A DNA stretch of 64,000 bases from Cyanobacteria bacterium M_surface_10_m2_119 (GTDB lineage Bacteria > Cyanobacteriota > Cyanobacteriia > PCC-6307 > Cyanobiaceae): positions 50,552-114,551 of the forward strand of contig VGPU01000002.1 of the NCBI GenBank assembly GCA_016882525.1, given 5' to 3'. The first letter of the stretch is position 1; the number at the start of each line of letters is the position of its first letter. The notes below the pieces were generated by a model. The model was not told where the DNA came from and ran no database searches. It saw nothing but the letters and a program-made list of their open reading frames with translations. Position numbers and translations under genes: made by a program. Shown here one piece after another: positions 20,215 through 30,980 of this stretch.

Positions 20215-20652
20215 ATGCCCGTCACACCCCGTCTCCCGCAGCCCGAGCGCCCCGATCCGGCCCAGCGTCTGCTGGCTGCGGTCGCCGAGGGGGATAGCCC
20301 CACCGCCCGCAGGCTCGGTGAGCGGCTGGTGCACCGTCTCGGGGTGGAGGCGTTCATGCGCTGGCAACGCGAGACCCTTCTTCCCGGGCAGGGCGAAGGG
20401 GCTGTGCAGTGGCTCTGTGCCCAGCTCGACCTCGCCCTGACTGTCGAAGGGGCTTCAGCGGCCCCGCTGCCGGACCAGGTTCGCGAGCAGCCGTTGGCGC
20501 CCCTGGAGGTCATCCCCACCATTCCCCCGGTGCGTGGTGCCGAGGCCATCCGTGCCCTTCCGCGCACTGCATCACTCCAGAGCGCTGCCCCAGCTCCAGC
20601 GACGGTGCGGCGGCTGCGTTCCTGGCTGCGTGATCTCCCCCAGGCAGGCTGA
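20215..20652 (+). CDS. hypothetical protein
   Basis: 145 aa ORF in a same-strand gene run, no recognisable domain. Confidence 0.55.
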   Translation: MPVTPRLPQPERPDPAQRLLAAVAEGDSPTARRLGERLVHRLGVEAFMRWQRETLLPGQGEGAVQWLCAQLDLALTVEGASAAPLPDQVREQPLAPLEVIPTIPPVRGAEAIRALPRTASLQSAAPAPATVRRLRSWLRDLPQAG

Positions 20653-20661
20653 GCGGTTCTG

Positions 20662-21363
20662 ATGCTTCCATCCTTCCCCCCAGAGCGGCCGCTGGCCCTG
20701 CCACGCGGTCTGATCGTTTCGGTGCAGGCGCCCGAGGGCTCCCCCCTGCGCGATCCGGAGGTGATCGCCGCCATGGCTGAGGCCAGCCTGCGCAATGGCG
20801 CCAGGGGCGTGCGCCTGGAGAGCCCGGAGCACATCGCTGCCGTGCGGCGCCGTTGCCCCGAGGCCCTGATCATCGGTCTGTGGAAACGCAGCTTTCCTGA
20901 CAGTGCCGTTTACATCACTCCCGGCTGGGAGGAGGTGCGGGCCGTGTGGGGCGCGGGGGCTGACGTGGTCGCCATCGACGCCACGGAGCGTCTCCGGCCG
21001 GGTGCGGTCGCCCTGGAGGAGCTGATCACCCGAGCGAGGGAAGAGCTTGGGGCCGTGTTGATGGCCGATGTCGACTCGATCGCCAACGGCCTGCGGGCGG
21101 CCCAACTTGGGTTTGACTGGGTGGGCACGACCCTCTATGGCTACACCGAGACCACGGCCCAGCAGATCCCTCCAGGCTGGGATCTGCTCGGGCCCTTGCG
21201 GCAGGAGCTGCCCGTCTCCGTGGGCCTGATCTGTGAAGGGGGCATCGCCAGCGCCGAACAGGCTCGGCGTGCTCTCCAGGAAGGAGCCGATGCCGTGGTG
21301 GTCGGTACGGCAATCACCGGCATCGATCTGCAGGTGGCCGCCTATTGCCGCGCTCTGGGGTAA
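20662..21363 (+). CDS. nanE: N-acetylmannosamine-6-phosphate 2-epimerase (NanE family)
   Basis: TIM-barrel motifs: LPRGLIVSVQAPEGSPL, GADVVAIDATERLRP, ICEGGIASAEQARRALQEGADAVVVGTAIT. Confidence 0.85.
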   Translation: MLPSFPPERPLALPRGLIVSVQAPEGSPLRDPEVIAAMAEASLRNGARGVRLESPEHIAAVRRRCPEALIIGLWKRSFPDSAVYITPGWEEVRAVWGAGADVVAIDATERLRPGAVALEELITRAREELGAVLMADVDSIANGLRAAQLGFDWVGTTLYGYTETTAQQIPPGWDLLGPLRQELPVSVGLICEGGIASAEQARRALQEGADAVVVGTAITGIDLQVAAYCRALG

Positions 21364-21514
21364 CAGCCCAGAAGGTGGGGAGTGCCGTCGGGGGGGGGAT
21401 GCGATGCAGCCCCGGGCTCGATCTGAAAATTTGTGGAATCCCGGCGGCCTCTGGATCTCATGGCTCTCATGCTGAGAGAACTGATGCTGGGGCCGATGCG
21501 CCTGGAGGGTTCGG

Positions 21515-21691
21515 ATGCGTCGTTCAGGTCTGGCGCTTATGGGCGCCGTGTTGTTTGGGATGCCGATGAACAGCCTCCATCTCCATCAACTCCAGGCCCT
21601 TAACCGGGAGCTCGGCAAGCTGTGCACAGACCCGCCGGGGCAGGCGATCACCGTCTGCCGCCTGCACGCCAACCTGGTGCGCTCCCTGTAG
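21515..21691 (+). CDS. small putative secreted/membrane peptide (58 aa)
   Basis: Read directly: ATG 21515 to TAG 21689-21691, MRRSGLALMGAVLFGMPMNSLHLHQLQALNRELGKLCTDPPGQAITVCRLHANLVRSL; below the ORF-track length cutoff. Confidence 0.45.
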   Translation: MRRSGLALMGAVLFGMPMNSLHLHQLQALNRELGKLCTDPPGQAITVCRLHANLVRSL

Positions 21692-21709
21692 GGCGGGGCC
21701 TGGCTGAAC

Positions 21710-23461
<1,752 letters not shown>

Positions 23462-23493
23462 TCAGCCCAGTGCGCTCCGCCCAGGCTCAGCCC

Positions 23494-23838
23494 ATGGATC
23501 TGCCGGTGGAGCTGGATTTGCCGCTGCAGCTCGATCTGCCGCTCGAGGGGCCACTGCCGATGAATGGGGCACTGCAGATCGATGACCTGCTGCAGTTCAC
23601 CCTGGAGACGGCCCTGGATAGCGCGGTCGATGGCGGCGTCCTGGATCCCACCACCAGTGCGAACGCCATGGTCTTCGTGCTGATCGCCGCCCTCGGTCTG
23701 CTGATGGCGCTCATCTACGTGCCCCTGCGTCTCTTCCTCACCCTCACTGCCCGCAGCCGGCGCCTCCGCCTGCTGCAGCGGATTCGCCAGCTGCGCGACG
23801 AGCTGGGCAAGCCGGTGGGCAGCTCCAGCGGTACCTGA
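23494..23838 (+). CDS. small membrane protein, unknown function
   Basis: ATG 23494 MDLPVELDLPLQLDLPLEGPLP..., one TM helix, basic C-terminal tail. Confidence 0.6.
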   Translation: MDLPVELDLPLQLDLPLEGPLPMNGALQIDDLLQFTLETALDSAVDGGVLDPTTSANAMVFVLIAALGLLMALIYVPLRLFLTLTARSRRLRLLQRIRQLRDELGKPVGSSSGT

Positions 23839-23850
23839 TCCCTTGGGGCG

Positions 23851-24603
23851 TCAGCGCATCACCATCCCGCCATCCACCTGCAGCACCTGGCCGGTCATGT
23901 AGGCGGCTGCGGGATCGGCGGCCAGGAAGCGCACGGCGCTGGCCACCTCGCCCGGCTGGCCCATGCGGCCCAGGGGGATGGCCTTGAGGATCGGCTCCTT
24001 GTCGAGCTCGGCGGTCATGTCGCTCTCAATGAAGCCCGGGGCCACGGCATTCACGGTGACGCCGCGGCTGGCGAACTCGGCGGCGCTGCTGCGGGTGAGG
24101 CCGATCACACCGGCCTTGGCGGCGCTGTAGTTGGCCTGCCCGGGGTTGCCCATCAGGCCCACCACCGAGGTGATGTTGATGATTCGGCCACTGCGGGCCT
24201 TGAGCATCGAGCGGCTCACGGCCCGGGTGCAGAGGAACACGCCGGTGAGGTTGAGATCGATCACGCTCTGCCAGTCGGCGCTCTTCATGCGCATCAACAG
24301 GCCGTCGCGGGTGATGCCGGCGTTGTTCACCAGCACATCCAGGCGGCCTTCCTTCTCCAGAACCGCCTTCACCAGGCCTTCCACCTGTTCCTCGTCGGCC
24401 ACGTTGGCCTGGTGGGCCCAGGCCTGGCCCCCGGCGGCCTGAATCTCCGCCACCACGGCCTCGGCGGCGGCCGGAGAGCTGGCGTAGTTCACCACCACGG
24501 TGGCGCCGGCGGCGGCCAGCTCCTTGGCGATGGCGGCGCCGATCCCCCGGCTGGCGCCCGTCACCAGGGCGACCTGACCGGCAAGGGGGGTGGAGGGGGC
24601 CAT
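23851..24603 (-). CDS. fabG: 3-oxoacyl-[acyl-carrier-protein] reductase
   Basis: [46 protein letters not shown]. Confidence 0.95.
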   Translation of the reverse strand: MAPSTPLAGQVALVTGASRGIGAAIAKELAAAGATVVVNYASSPAAAEAVVAEIQAAGGQAWAHQANVADEEQVEGLVKAVLEKEGRLDVLVNNAGITRDGLLMRMKSADWQSVIDLNLTGVFLCTRAVSRSMLKARSGRIINITSVVGLMGNPGQANYSAAKAGVIGLTRSSAAEFASRGVTVNAVAPGFIESDMTAELDKEPILKAIPLGRMGQPGEVASAVRFLAADPAAAYMTGQVLQVDGGMVMR

Positions 24604-24655
24604 GGCGGGTGGGCAAGCAGGGCCCGATCGTATGGCTGCGGCCGCTGCGCCTTGC

Positions 24656-25501
24656 TCAGCTGAAGCCGAGGGCCTGGAGCACGGCAGCCGGTTCCAGGGC
24701 CGGCAGCTGGTTGGCCGGGCCCAGCCCCTGCACGCCCTGGCGTGCCGGCAGGCTGGCGGGATCGCGGCCCAGGGCCACCAGGGGCAGCCCCAGCAGCAGC
24801 GCGAGCTCGGTGCTGACGGGATCGCTGCTCAGTACCACGTCGGCACTGGCCAGGCGGGCGGCCTGCTGCCGCGGCGTGCCGGTGCCGGCGCCGCCACTGA
24901 GGGTGCGCAGGCCTGCCAGCCGCTGGCGGATCAGGCCGGGCAGCTCCTGCCAGCGGGCCGTTGGCCAATCGCTGCTGCCGCCCTGGGGGGCCAGCAGCAG
25001 CAAGGGACCATCACCGCTGGGCAGCTCGGCCCGGGCCGCCTCGAGATCGGCCTTGGCCAGGGGCAGGCGGAAGGCGTCGGCGTTGAGGGTCACGCCAATC
25101 GGTTGGAGATAGGCCTCCCAGTCGGCCTGGTTGAGCCAGCCTTCCCCACGGGTGGCGCCCACCCGCTCGGTGGCCGAGAAGCCGGCGGCGGCGATGCGGG
25201 TGGGGATGTGGCTCATGCTCAGCATCAGATCCACCTGGCGGCCGCTGGCGCGGTTGATGCACAGCTGGAAGTCGGGCTCGCGCACCGAGCCCAGCAGGTT
25301 GGCCCAATCGGCCAGGGCGGCGCCCTCGAAGGCAAAGGGGATGGTGCGGCTCACGCCCGGATGGAGGGCCCAGACCCCTGCGCTCCCGGCGGGACACGCG
25401 ACCTGAACCTCCGCCTTCAGTTGCCCGGCCACGGCGGCGACGGCGGGGAAGGCCTGCAGCTGCCGGCTGCTCTCGCCCGGGATCAGGAACAGGGCGCGCA
25501 T
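24656..25501 (-). CDS. glycosyltransferase family 9-like (heptosyltransferase superfamily)
   Basis: GT9-like [50 protein letters not shown]. Confidence 0.72.
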   Translation of the reverse strand: MRALFLIPGESSRQLQAFPAVAAVAGQLKAEVQVACPAGSAGVWALHPGVSRTIPFAFEGAALADWANLLGSVREPDFQLCINRASGRQVDLMLSMSHIPTRIAAAGFSATERVGATRGEGWLNQADWEAYLQPIGVTLNADAFRLPLAKADLEAARAELPSGDGPLLLLAPQGGSSDWPTARWQELPGLIRQRLAGLRTLSGGAGTGTPRQQAARLASADVVLSSDPVSTELALLLGLPLVALGRDPASLPARQGVQGLGPANQLPALEPAAVLQALGFS

Positions 25502-25566
25502 GGCGGTCGCACGGGCACGGCGGCCTGATTGTATGGATCCCGTCTGGCCAGGTCTCTGCGGGGGAG

Positions 25567-26253
25567 TTGTTTGTGCATCTGCTGATCGCCGCCGCTGGCA
25601 GTGGTCGCCGCATGGGCGCCGACGGAAACAAATTGCTGCTCGAGGTGGCGGGCCGGCCGGTGCTCGCCTGGACCCTGGAGGCGGCCCTTGCCAGCCCGGT
25701 GATCCGCTGGATCGGCATCGTCGGCCAGCCGGTGGATGCCGAGCCGATCGCCGCGATCGTGGCCGCGGCCCAGCCGGATCGCCCGGTGGAGTGGATTCTG
25801 GGGGGCGACACGCGCCAGGAGTCGGTGAGCCGGGGGCTGGCCGCCCTGCCGGCCGATGCCGATGGGGTGCTGATCCACGACGGCGCCCGCTGCCTGGTGG
25901 AGCCGGAGCTGCTGGAGCGCTGCGCGGCGGCGGTGCAGGCGGGCCAGGCGGTGATTGCCGCCACCCCCGTCACCGACACGATCAAGCAGGTGGACGGGGC
26001 CGGCACCATCACCGCCACGCCCGATCGGGCCGGCCTGTGGGCGGCCCAGACCCCCCAGGGTTTTCCCGTTGAGCGCCTGCGGCAGGCCCATTCCAGGGCG
26101 GAGGCCGAGGGCTGGAGCGTCACCGACGATGCCGCGCTCTTCGAGTTGTTGGGCTGGCCGGTGCAGGTGCTGCAGGCGCCGCCCTCCAACATCAAGCTCA
26201 CCACCCCGTTCGACCTCACGATCGCCGCGGCGGTGCTGGCAGCCCGGGGCTGA
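25567..26253 (+). CDS. ispD: 2-C-methyl-D-erythritol 4-phosphate cytidylyltransferase
   Basis: [50 protein letters not shown]. Confidence 0.94.
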   Translation: MFVHLLIAAAGSGRRMGADGNKLLLEVAGRPVLAWTLEAALASPVIRWIGIVGQPVDAEPIAAIVAAAQPDRPVEWILGGDTRQESVSRGLAALPADADGVLIHDGARCLVEPELLERCAAAVQAGQAVIAATPVTDTIKQVDGAGTITATPDRAGLWAAQTPQGFPVERLRQAHSRAEAEGWSVTDDAALFELLGWPVQVLQAPPSNIKLTTPFDLTIAAAVLAARG

Positions 26254-26267
26254 CGCCAGCCGGGCGC

Positions 26268-27194
26268 TCAGCCCAGCAGCTCCAGGGTGCCGCTCTGGCC
26301 GTCGAGCCGGGCCTCCACCCCCAGGGGCAGGGCGGCATTGCCGCAGCGGTGCCCCACGGCCAGGCCCGCCACCAGGGGAATGCCCAGATCGGCGGTGCGA
26401 TCCCGCAGCACATGCTCCAGGCGGCGATGGGCCTGGGCTGGATCCCCGTCGGCGCTGTTCCCCGCCGCGTCGTCGCTTGCGTCGTCGTCGCAGCCGTTGA
26501 AGTCGCCGAAGCCGATGCCGGCCAGCTGGCCCAGGGCACCCGCCAGCCGCCAGTGGGTGAGCATGCGGTCGATCCGGTAAGGGGCCTCACCGATGTCCTC
26601 GAGCACGAGGATCGCCCCGCGCAGATCGGGGAGATGGGGGGTGCCGAGCAGGTGGGTGGCCACGGTGAGATTGGCCACCAGCAGGGGCCCGCTGGCGCCC
26701 CCGCCTCCCCAGCCCTGGCCGTGGAGCGGGGCAAGGCGCTCGCCGAAGAGCAGCTGGCGCAGGCGCTCCTGGCTCCAGGCCGGCTCCGCCGCCAGGGTGG
26801 TGACCAGGGGGCCGTGGATAGCCCCCCCCTGCCCCTGGGCCACCTGGGCCCAGAGCAGGGAGGTGACGTCGCTGAAGCCCAGCAGCCAGCGGGCCGGCAG
26901 GGGTGGGGCGCCTTCGAGCAGCCGGGCCGCCCCCCAGCCCCCGCGCAGGCAGGCCAGCAGGGGGGCGGTGGCGGCCAGGTCGGCCCCCCGTTCGCCATCC
27001 CGGCCGGCGAGATACCCCCACTGGCGCTCCTGCAGGGGCTGGCGCTCCACCACCAGACCCCATCCCTCCAGCACGGCCATGCCGGCCTCGAGGCGGTCGA
27101 TGGCCTCGCGGCCCTCGAGGGCCGAGCTGGTGGCGGCCAGCTGCACCCGATCGCCGGGGCGCAGGGGCCTTGGCCAGGGCAGGGCGCTTCTCAT
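26268..27194 (-). CDS. LD-carboxypeptidase (peptidase S66 family)
   Basis: GDRVQLAATSSAL, LLGFSDVTSLLWA, ILVLEDIGEAPYRIDRML. Confidence 0.88.
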   Translation of the reverse strand: MRSALPWPRPLRPGDRVQLAATSSALEGREAIDRLEAGMAVLEGWGLVVERQPLQERQWGYLAGRDGERGADLAATAPLLACLRGGWGAARLLEGAPPLPARWLLGFSDVTSLLWAQVAQGQGGAIHGPLVTTLAAEPAWSQERLRQLLFGERLAPLHGQGWGGGGASGPLLVANLTVATHLLGTPHLPDLRGAILVLEDIGEAPYRIDRMLTHWRLAGALGQLAGIGFGDFNGCDDDASDDAAGNSADGDPAQAHRRLEHVLRDRTADLGIPLVAGLAVGHRCGNAALPLGVEARLDGQSGTLELLG

Positions 27195-28102
27195 GGCAGT
27201 CGCCCGACGATCAGGGCCAGCAGCAGCAGGGATCCGAGCCACACCTGCCGGCTGAAATGGCGCGCGTAGCGGCTCGCGGGTCCGGCGGACTGGCGCTGCA
27301 GCAGCCAGCCCTGGCGCACCATCGCTCCGCCGGCGATCAGCCCCACGAGCCAGCCGAGGGGCAGGAGGCCCCGCAGCCCCGCCGCCGTGCCCAGGGCGAG
27401 CACGGCCGCTCCGTAGCAGATGGTCACCGCCAGTCCGGCCCGGCTGCCCAGGCTGAGGGCACTGCTGCGCACCCCGATGCGGCGGTCGTCGTCACGATCG
27501 GCCATCGCGTACACCGTGTCGAAGCCGAAGGTCCAGAGCACCACGGCCAGCCAGGTGAGGGCCAGCGGCCAGCCCCCAGCCAGCGAGCCGGTGGCGGCCG
27601 CCCAGGGAATGAGCACGGCGAAGCCCCAGCAGAGGGCCAGCACCAGCTGGGGGTAGCCGAACCAGCGCTTGGCCGAGGGATAGAGCAGCACCAGGGGCAG
27701 GCAGGCCAGGGCCAGCAGCAGGCAGAGGCCGCGGTGCTCCGGCGGCAGGCCCCACAGCACCACCGCCAGGGCCGCCAGCAGGCAGAGCGCCAGCAGCACC
27801 CACGCCTCCATCCGGCTCACCCGGCCACTGGCCAGGGGGCGAGTGCGGGTGCGCTCCACCTGGGGGTCGATCCGCCGGTCCCAGAGGTCGTTGGCGATGC
27901 AGCCGGCCGCGCTCACCGCCAGGCCGCCGAGCACGATCCAGCCCAGCAAGGGGACCGGTGGTGGTGCCTCGGGGAGCAGCCAGAGGCTCCATCCAGCGGG
28001 AATCAGCAGGATCAACCGCCCGCTGGGCTTGTGCCAGCGCACCAGTTCCAGCCAGGCCCGCCAGCGGGCGGTGCCGGGGCCCTTCACCGTGCTGCCGCCC
28101 AT
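27191..28102 (-). CDS. 4-hydroxybenzoate polyprenyltransferase (UbiA family)
   Basis: NDLWDRRIDPQVERTRTRPLASGRVS, DTVYAMADRDDDRRIGVRSSAL. Confidence 0.92.
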   Translation of the reverse strand: MGGSTVKGPGTARWRAWLELVRWHKPSGRLILLIPAGWSLWLLPEAPPPVPLLGWIVLGGLAVSAAGCIANDLWDRRIDPQVERTRTRPLASGRVSRMEAWVLLALCLLAALAVVLWGLPPEHRGLCLLLALACLPLVLLYPSAKRWFGYPQLVLALCWGFAVLIPWAAATGSLAGGWPLALTWLAVVLWTFGFDTVYAMADRDDDRRIGVRSSALSLGSRAGLAVTICYGAAVLALGTAAGLRGLLPLGWLVGLIAGGAMVRQGWLLQRQSAGPASRYARHFSRQVWLGSLLLLALIVGRLP

Positions 28103-28177
28103 GCCTGCATCCCGTTGCGGCGCAGGCTAGGGGGCGCCGGGCGGTGGCAAAGTGGCGCCGCCCAGCCCTGCCGGCCC

Positions 28178-29830
28178 GTGGTTCAGGCTCCCACTCCCCT
28201 GCAGGCCGGCCGGCGGCGGGTGGCGGCGATTGATCTGGGAACCAACTCCATCCACCTGCTGATCGCCGAGGTGGACGAACAGCTGCGCACCTTCTCGGTG
28301 TTGCTGGCGGAGAAGGACACGACCCGCCTGGGGGAGCGGGATCCCGAGAGCGGCGACCTCAGCCCCGAGGCGATCGAGCGCGCCTTCCGCACCCTGCGCC
28401 ACGACTGCCAGCTGGCCCAGAGCTACGGCGTTGAACAGATCGTGACGGCCGCCACCAGCGCCGTGCGGGAGGCCCCCAACGGGCGGGAGTTCCTGCAGGC
28501 CCTCCAGGACCAGCTCGGCCTGGATGTGGACCTGGTGAGTGGACCGGAGGAGGCCCGTCTGATCTATCTGGGCGTGCTCTCGGGCATGGCCTTCGGAGAG
28601 CGCCCCCACATGATCATCGACATCGGCGGTGGCTCCACGGAGCTGGTGTTGGCCGATGGGTCCGATGCCCGCGCCCTCACCAGCACCCGGATCGGGGCGG
28701 TGCGCCTGCAGCGCGAGTTCTGCCAGGTCGACCCCCTGCCGCCGGAGCGGCGGGGCTTTCTGCAGGCCTACATCCAGGGGGCCCTGGATCCAGCGGTTGC
28801 CGAGCTCAAACGGGCGCTGCGGCCGGGGGAGACCCCCCAGCTGGTGGGCACCAGCGGCACGGCGATGGCCCTGGCGGCCCTGGCCGCCGCCGAAGAGGAG
28901 AGCACCCCCCTGAAGTTGCAGGGGTACCGGCTCAGCAAGGAGCGGATCGACCAGCTCCTGGCCCGGCTGCTGGCGATGACGCCGGAGCAGCGCCGGGCCC
29001 TGCCGCCGATCAACGATCGCCGGGCCGAAATCATCGTGCCGGGCGCCCTGATTCTCCAGACCGCCATGGCCATGCTCGGCGCTCGGGATCTGGTGGTGTG
29101 CGATCGGGCCCTGCGGGAAGGTCTGATCGTCGACTGGATGCTGCGCAACCAGCTGCTGGGGGATCGCTTCTCCTTCCAGAGCACCATCCGCGAGCGCACG
29201 GTGCTGCACCTGGCGCGGCGTTTCGGGGTCGATCTCGAGCGGGCCGACCGGGTGGCCTGCCATGCCCTCAGCCTCTACGACCAGACCCGCGGCCTGCTCC
29301 ACGACGATTCCGGCGAAGGACGGGCGCTCCTCTGGGCTGCCGCCCAGCTGCACACCTGCGGTCAGAGCATCAACATCTCCGCCTACCACAAGCACAGCTG
29401 GTACCTGATTCGCCATGGCGAACTGCTGGGCTACTCCCAGACCGAGCACCTGATGGTCGCCGCCATTGCCCGCTACCACCGCCGCAGTCTCCCCAAGAAA
29501 CGTCATGAGGCCTGGCAACTGATCACCGGTCGCGAGCAGCGCCGTACCGTGAGCGCCATGGCCCTGCTGCTGCGCCTGGCGGCCGCCCTCGATCGCCGCC
29601 CCGCTGCGGTGATCGAGGCCCTGCGGGTGCGGGCCCTGCCGCAAGCGGGAGGTCAGCCCATCGCCCACCGGGGGCTCGAGGTGGAGCTGGTGCCCGCCAC
29701 CGCCGCCCCCGGTGAGCCGCCCATCGACCTCAGCCTCGAGCGCTGGAGCCTGCGCTCCTGCCATGACGTGGTGGTGGAGAGCAGTGGTCTCAGCCTCAGG
29801 GTGCCGGAGCCTGCGGGACTGACGGCCTGA
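28178..29830 (+). CDS. ppx: Ppx/GppA exopolyphosphatase family protein
   Basis: VAAIDLGTNSIHLLIAEV, MIIDIGGGSTELVLADG; GTG start 28178. Confidence 0.92.
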   Translation: MVQAPTPLQAGRRRVAAIDLGTNSIHLLIAEVDEQLRTFSVLLAEKDTTRLGERDPESGDLSPEAIERAFRTLRHDCQLAQSYGVEQIVTAATSAVREAPNGREFLQALQDQLGLDVDLVSGPEEARLIYLGVLSGMAFGERPHMIIDIGGGSTELVLADGSDARALTSTRIGAVRLQREFCQVDPLPPERRGFLQAYIQGALDPAVAELKRALRPGETPQLVGTSGTAMALAALAAAEEESTPLKLQGYRLSKERIDQLLARLLAMTPEQRRALPPINDRRAEIIVPGALILQTAMAMLGARDLVVCDRALREGLIVDWMLRNQLLGDRFSFQSTIRERTVLHLARRFGVDLERADRVACHALSLYDQTRGLLHDDSGEGRALLWAAAQLHTCGQSINISAYHKHSWYLIRHGELLGYSQTEHLMVAAIARYHRRSLPKKRHEAWQLITGREQRRTVSAMALLLRLAAALDRRPAAVIEALRVRALPQAGGQPIAHRGLEVELVPATAAPGEPPIDLSLERWSLRSCHDVVVESSGLSLRVPEPAGLTA

Positions 29831-30641
29831 AGCTCCGCCAGCGCACCGCTTCGATCGGCCCCAGCACCTGCCCGCGTTGGCCGGGAGCACTGGCGGTGAC
29901 CAGATCGGGGCCTCCCGCCAGCACCCGCAATTCACGGTTGAGGGGGAAGCGTCGTTCTCCCTGCAGGGTGCCCCGGAACAGCACGTCGCCTTGCGCGCTG
30001 CGAACCTCCAGCCAGCTGGGCTGCAGGGCCCGCAGCACCAGCTCGGATCCCCCGCCTGTTGACGGGTTGCCGGTGGACGCCGCGTTTCCCTCCGCCGTTG
30101 GCGAGGGCTGGAGCAGTGGCGCGGTGGGCTGGAGGGGCGGCGACGTGAGGGTGTTGCCGAACCGCAGCAGCAGGCCGCCGCCAGCCAGGGCGAGGGCAGC
30201 CGCGGCTGCCAGCAGGAGCGGTCCCCGTCCTCGAGCTGTCGGTGCCGCCGCTGGTGGAGCTGGGGGCACGGAGATGGACGAGCCCGCTGCCGCTGGGGTT
30301 GACGTGGGGGGGGCTTGGGGCGGGCGGCTCGGCGAAGCCTGGAAGGCGGCGTTGCCGCGCAATGCAGAGATCTCGGCGTCGATGTTCACCCCCAGGCTTG
30401 CCGCCACGCGGCGGGCCTGCGCCACCACAAACACGGCTTCCGGGAGCTCTGCACGGTCGCCCTGTTCCAGCGCCCGCAGTTGCTCAGTGCCCATGCGCAG
30501 GCGCTCGGCCTGCTGCTCCCTGCTTAACCCCTGGGATTCACGCGCTTGCTCCAGCCGTTGGCCGAGACGTTGCAGTTCGGGGATCAGGTCGGCACTCACG
30601 GGCTGGGCGTTCAGGCTGGCGAGGCCGAAGCTGCTGTTCAT
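29796..30641 (-). CDS. RodZ-like helix-turn-helix protein with TM and C-terminal DUF4115-like domain
   Basis: N-terminal HTH (LGQRLEQARESQGLSREQQAERLRMGTEQLRALEQGD), Pro-rich linker, TM helix. Confidence 0.75.
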   Translation of the reverse strand: MNSSFGLASLNAQPVSADLIPELQRLGQRLEQARESQGLSREQQAERLRMGTEQLRALEQGDRAELPEAVFVVAQARRVAASLGVNIDAEISALRGNAAFQASPSRPPQAPPTSTPAAAGSSISVPPAPPAAAPTARGRGPLLLAAAAALALAGGGLLLRFGNTLTSPPLQPTAPLLQPSPTAEGNAASTGNPSTGGGSELVLRALQPSWLEVRSAQGDVLFRGTLQGERRFPLNRELRVLAGGPDLVTASAPGQRGQVLGPIEAVRWRSFRPSVPQAPAP

Positions 30642-30786
30642 TGTGCCCCGAAACTGCTGATCTGCCCATGCAACGTATGCAGATCGACCAGTCTGGCCAG
30701 ATGAACTGGCTGAGCTGATTTGCGAACCACCCAGGGCTGGTGGCTGAAAGCGAAGAAGACAGACCTGAGTCTGAATCGAATCAAAG

Positions 30787-30858
<72 letters not shown>

Positions 30859-30980
30859 GTGTCGCCCGCTGCGCTGCCGCGGCTGACGTTCCACGAGCTT
30901 AATCCATCGCCTGTCCCCTCACCGCTGCTGGCGCCGGTGATCCGCCACGATGGGGGTGGTCCCTTAAGCAGTCCAACGCT

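Noticed and set aside
18289-20367. 692 aa minus-strand ORF opposite the ABC transporter genes
   Set aside because: Same GC-rich antisense artefact; Gln/His/Gly-rich sequence without recognisable fold
26903-28177. N-terminal 425 codons of the ORF containing Ppx
   Set aside because: Antisense to ubiA/ldcA; Ppx homology and a GTG start begin at 28178
28127-29935. 602 aa minus-strand ORF opposite ppx
   Set aside because: Antisense artefact of GC-rich codon usage
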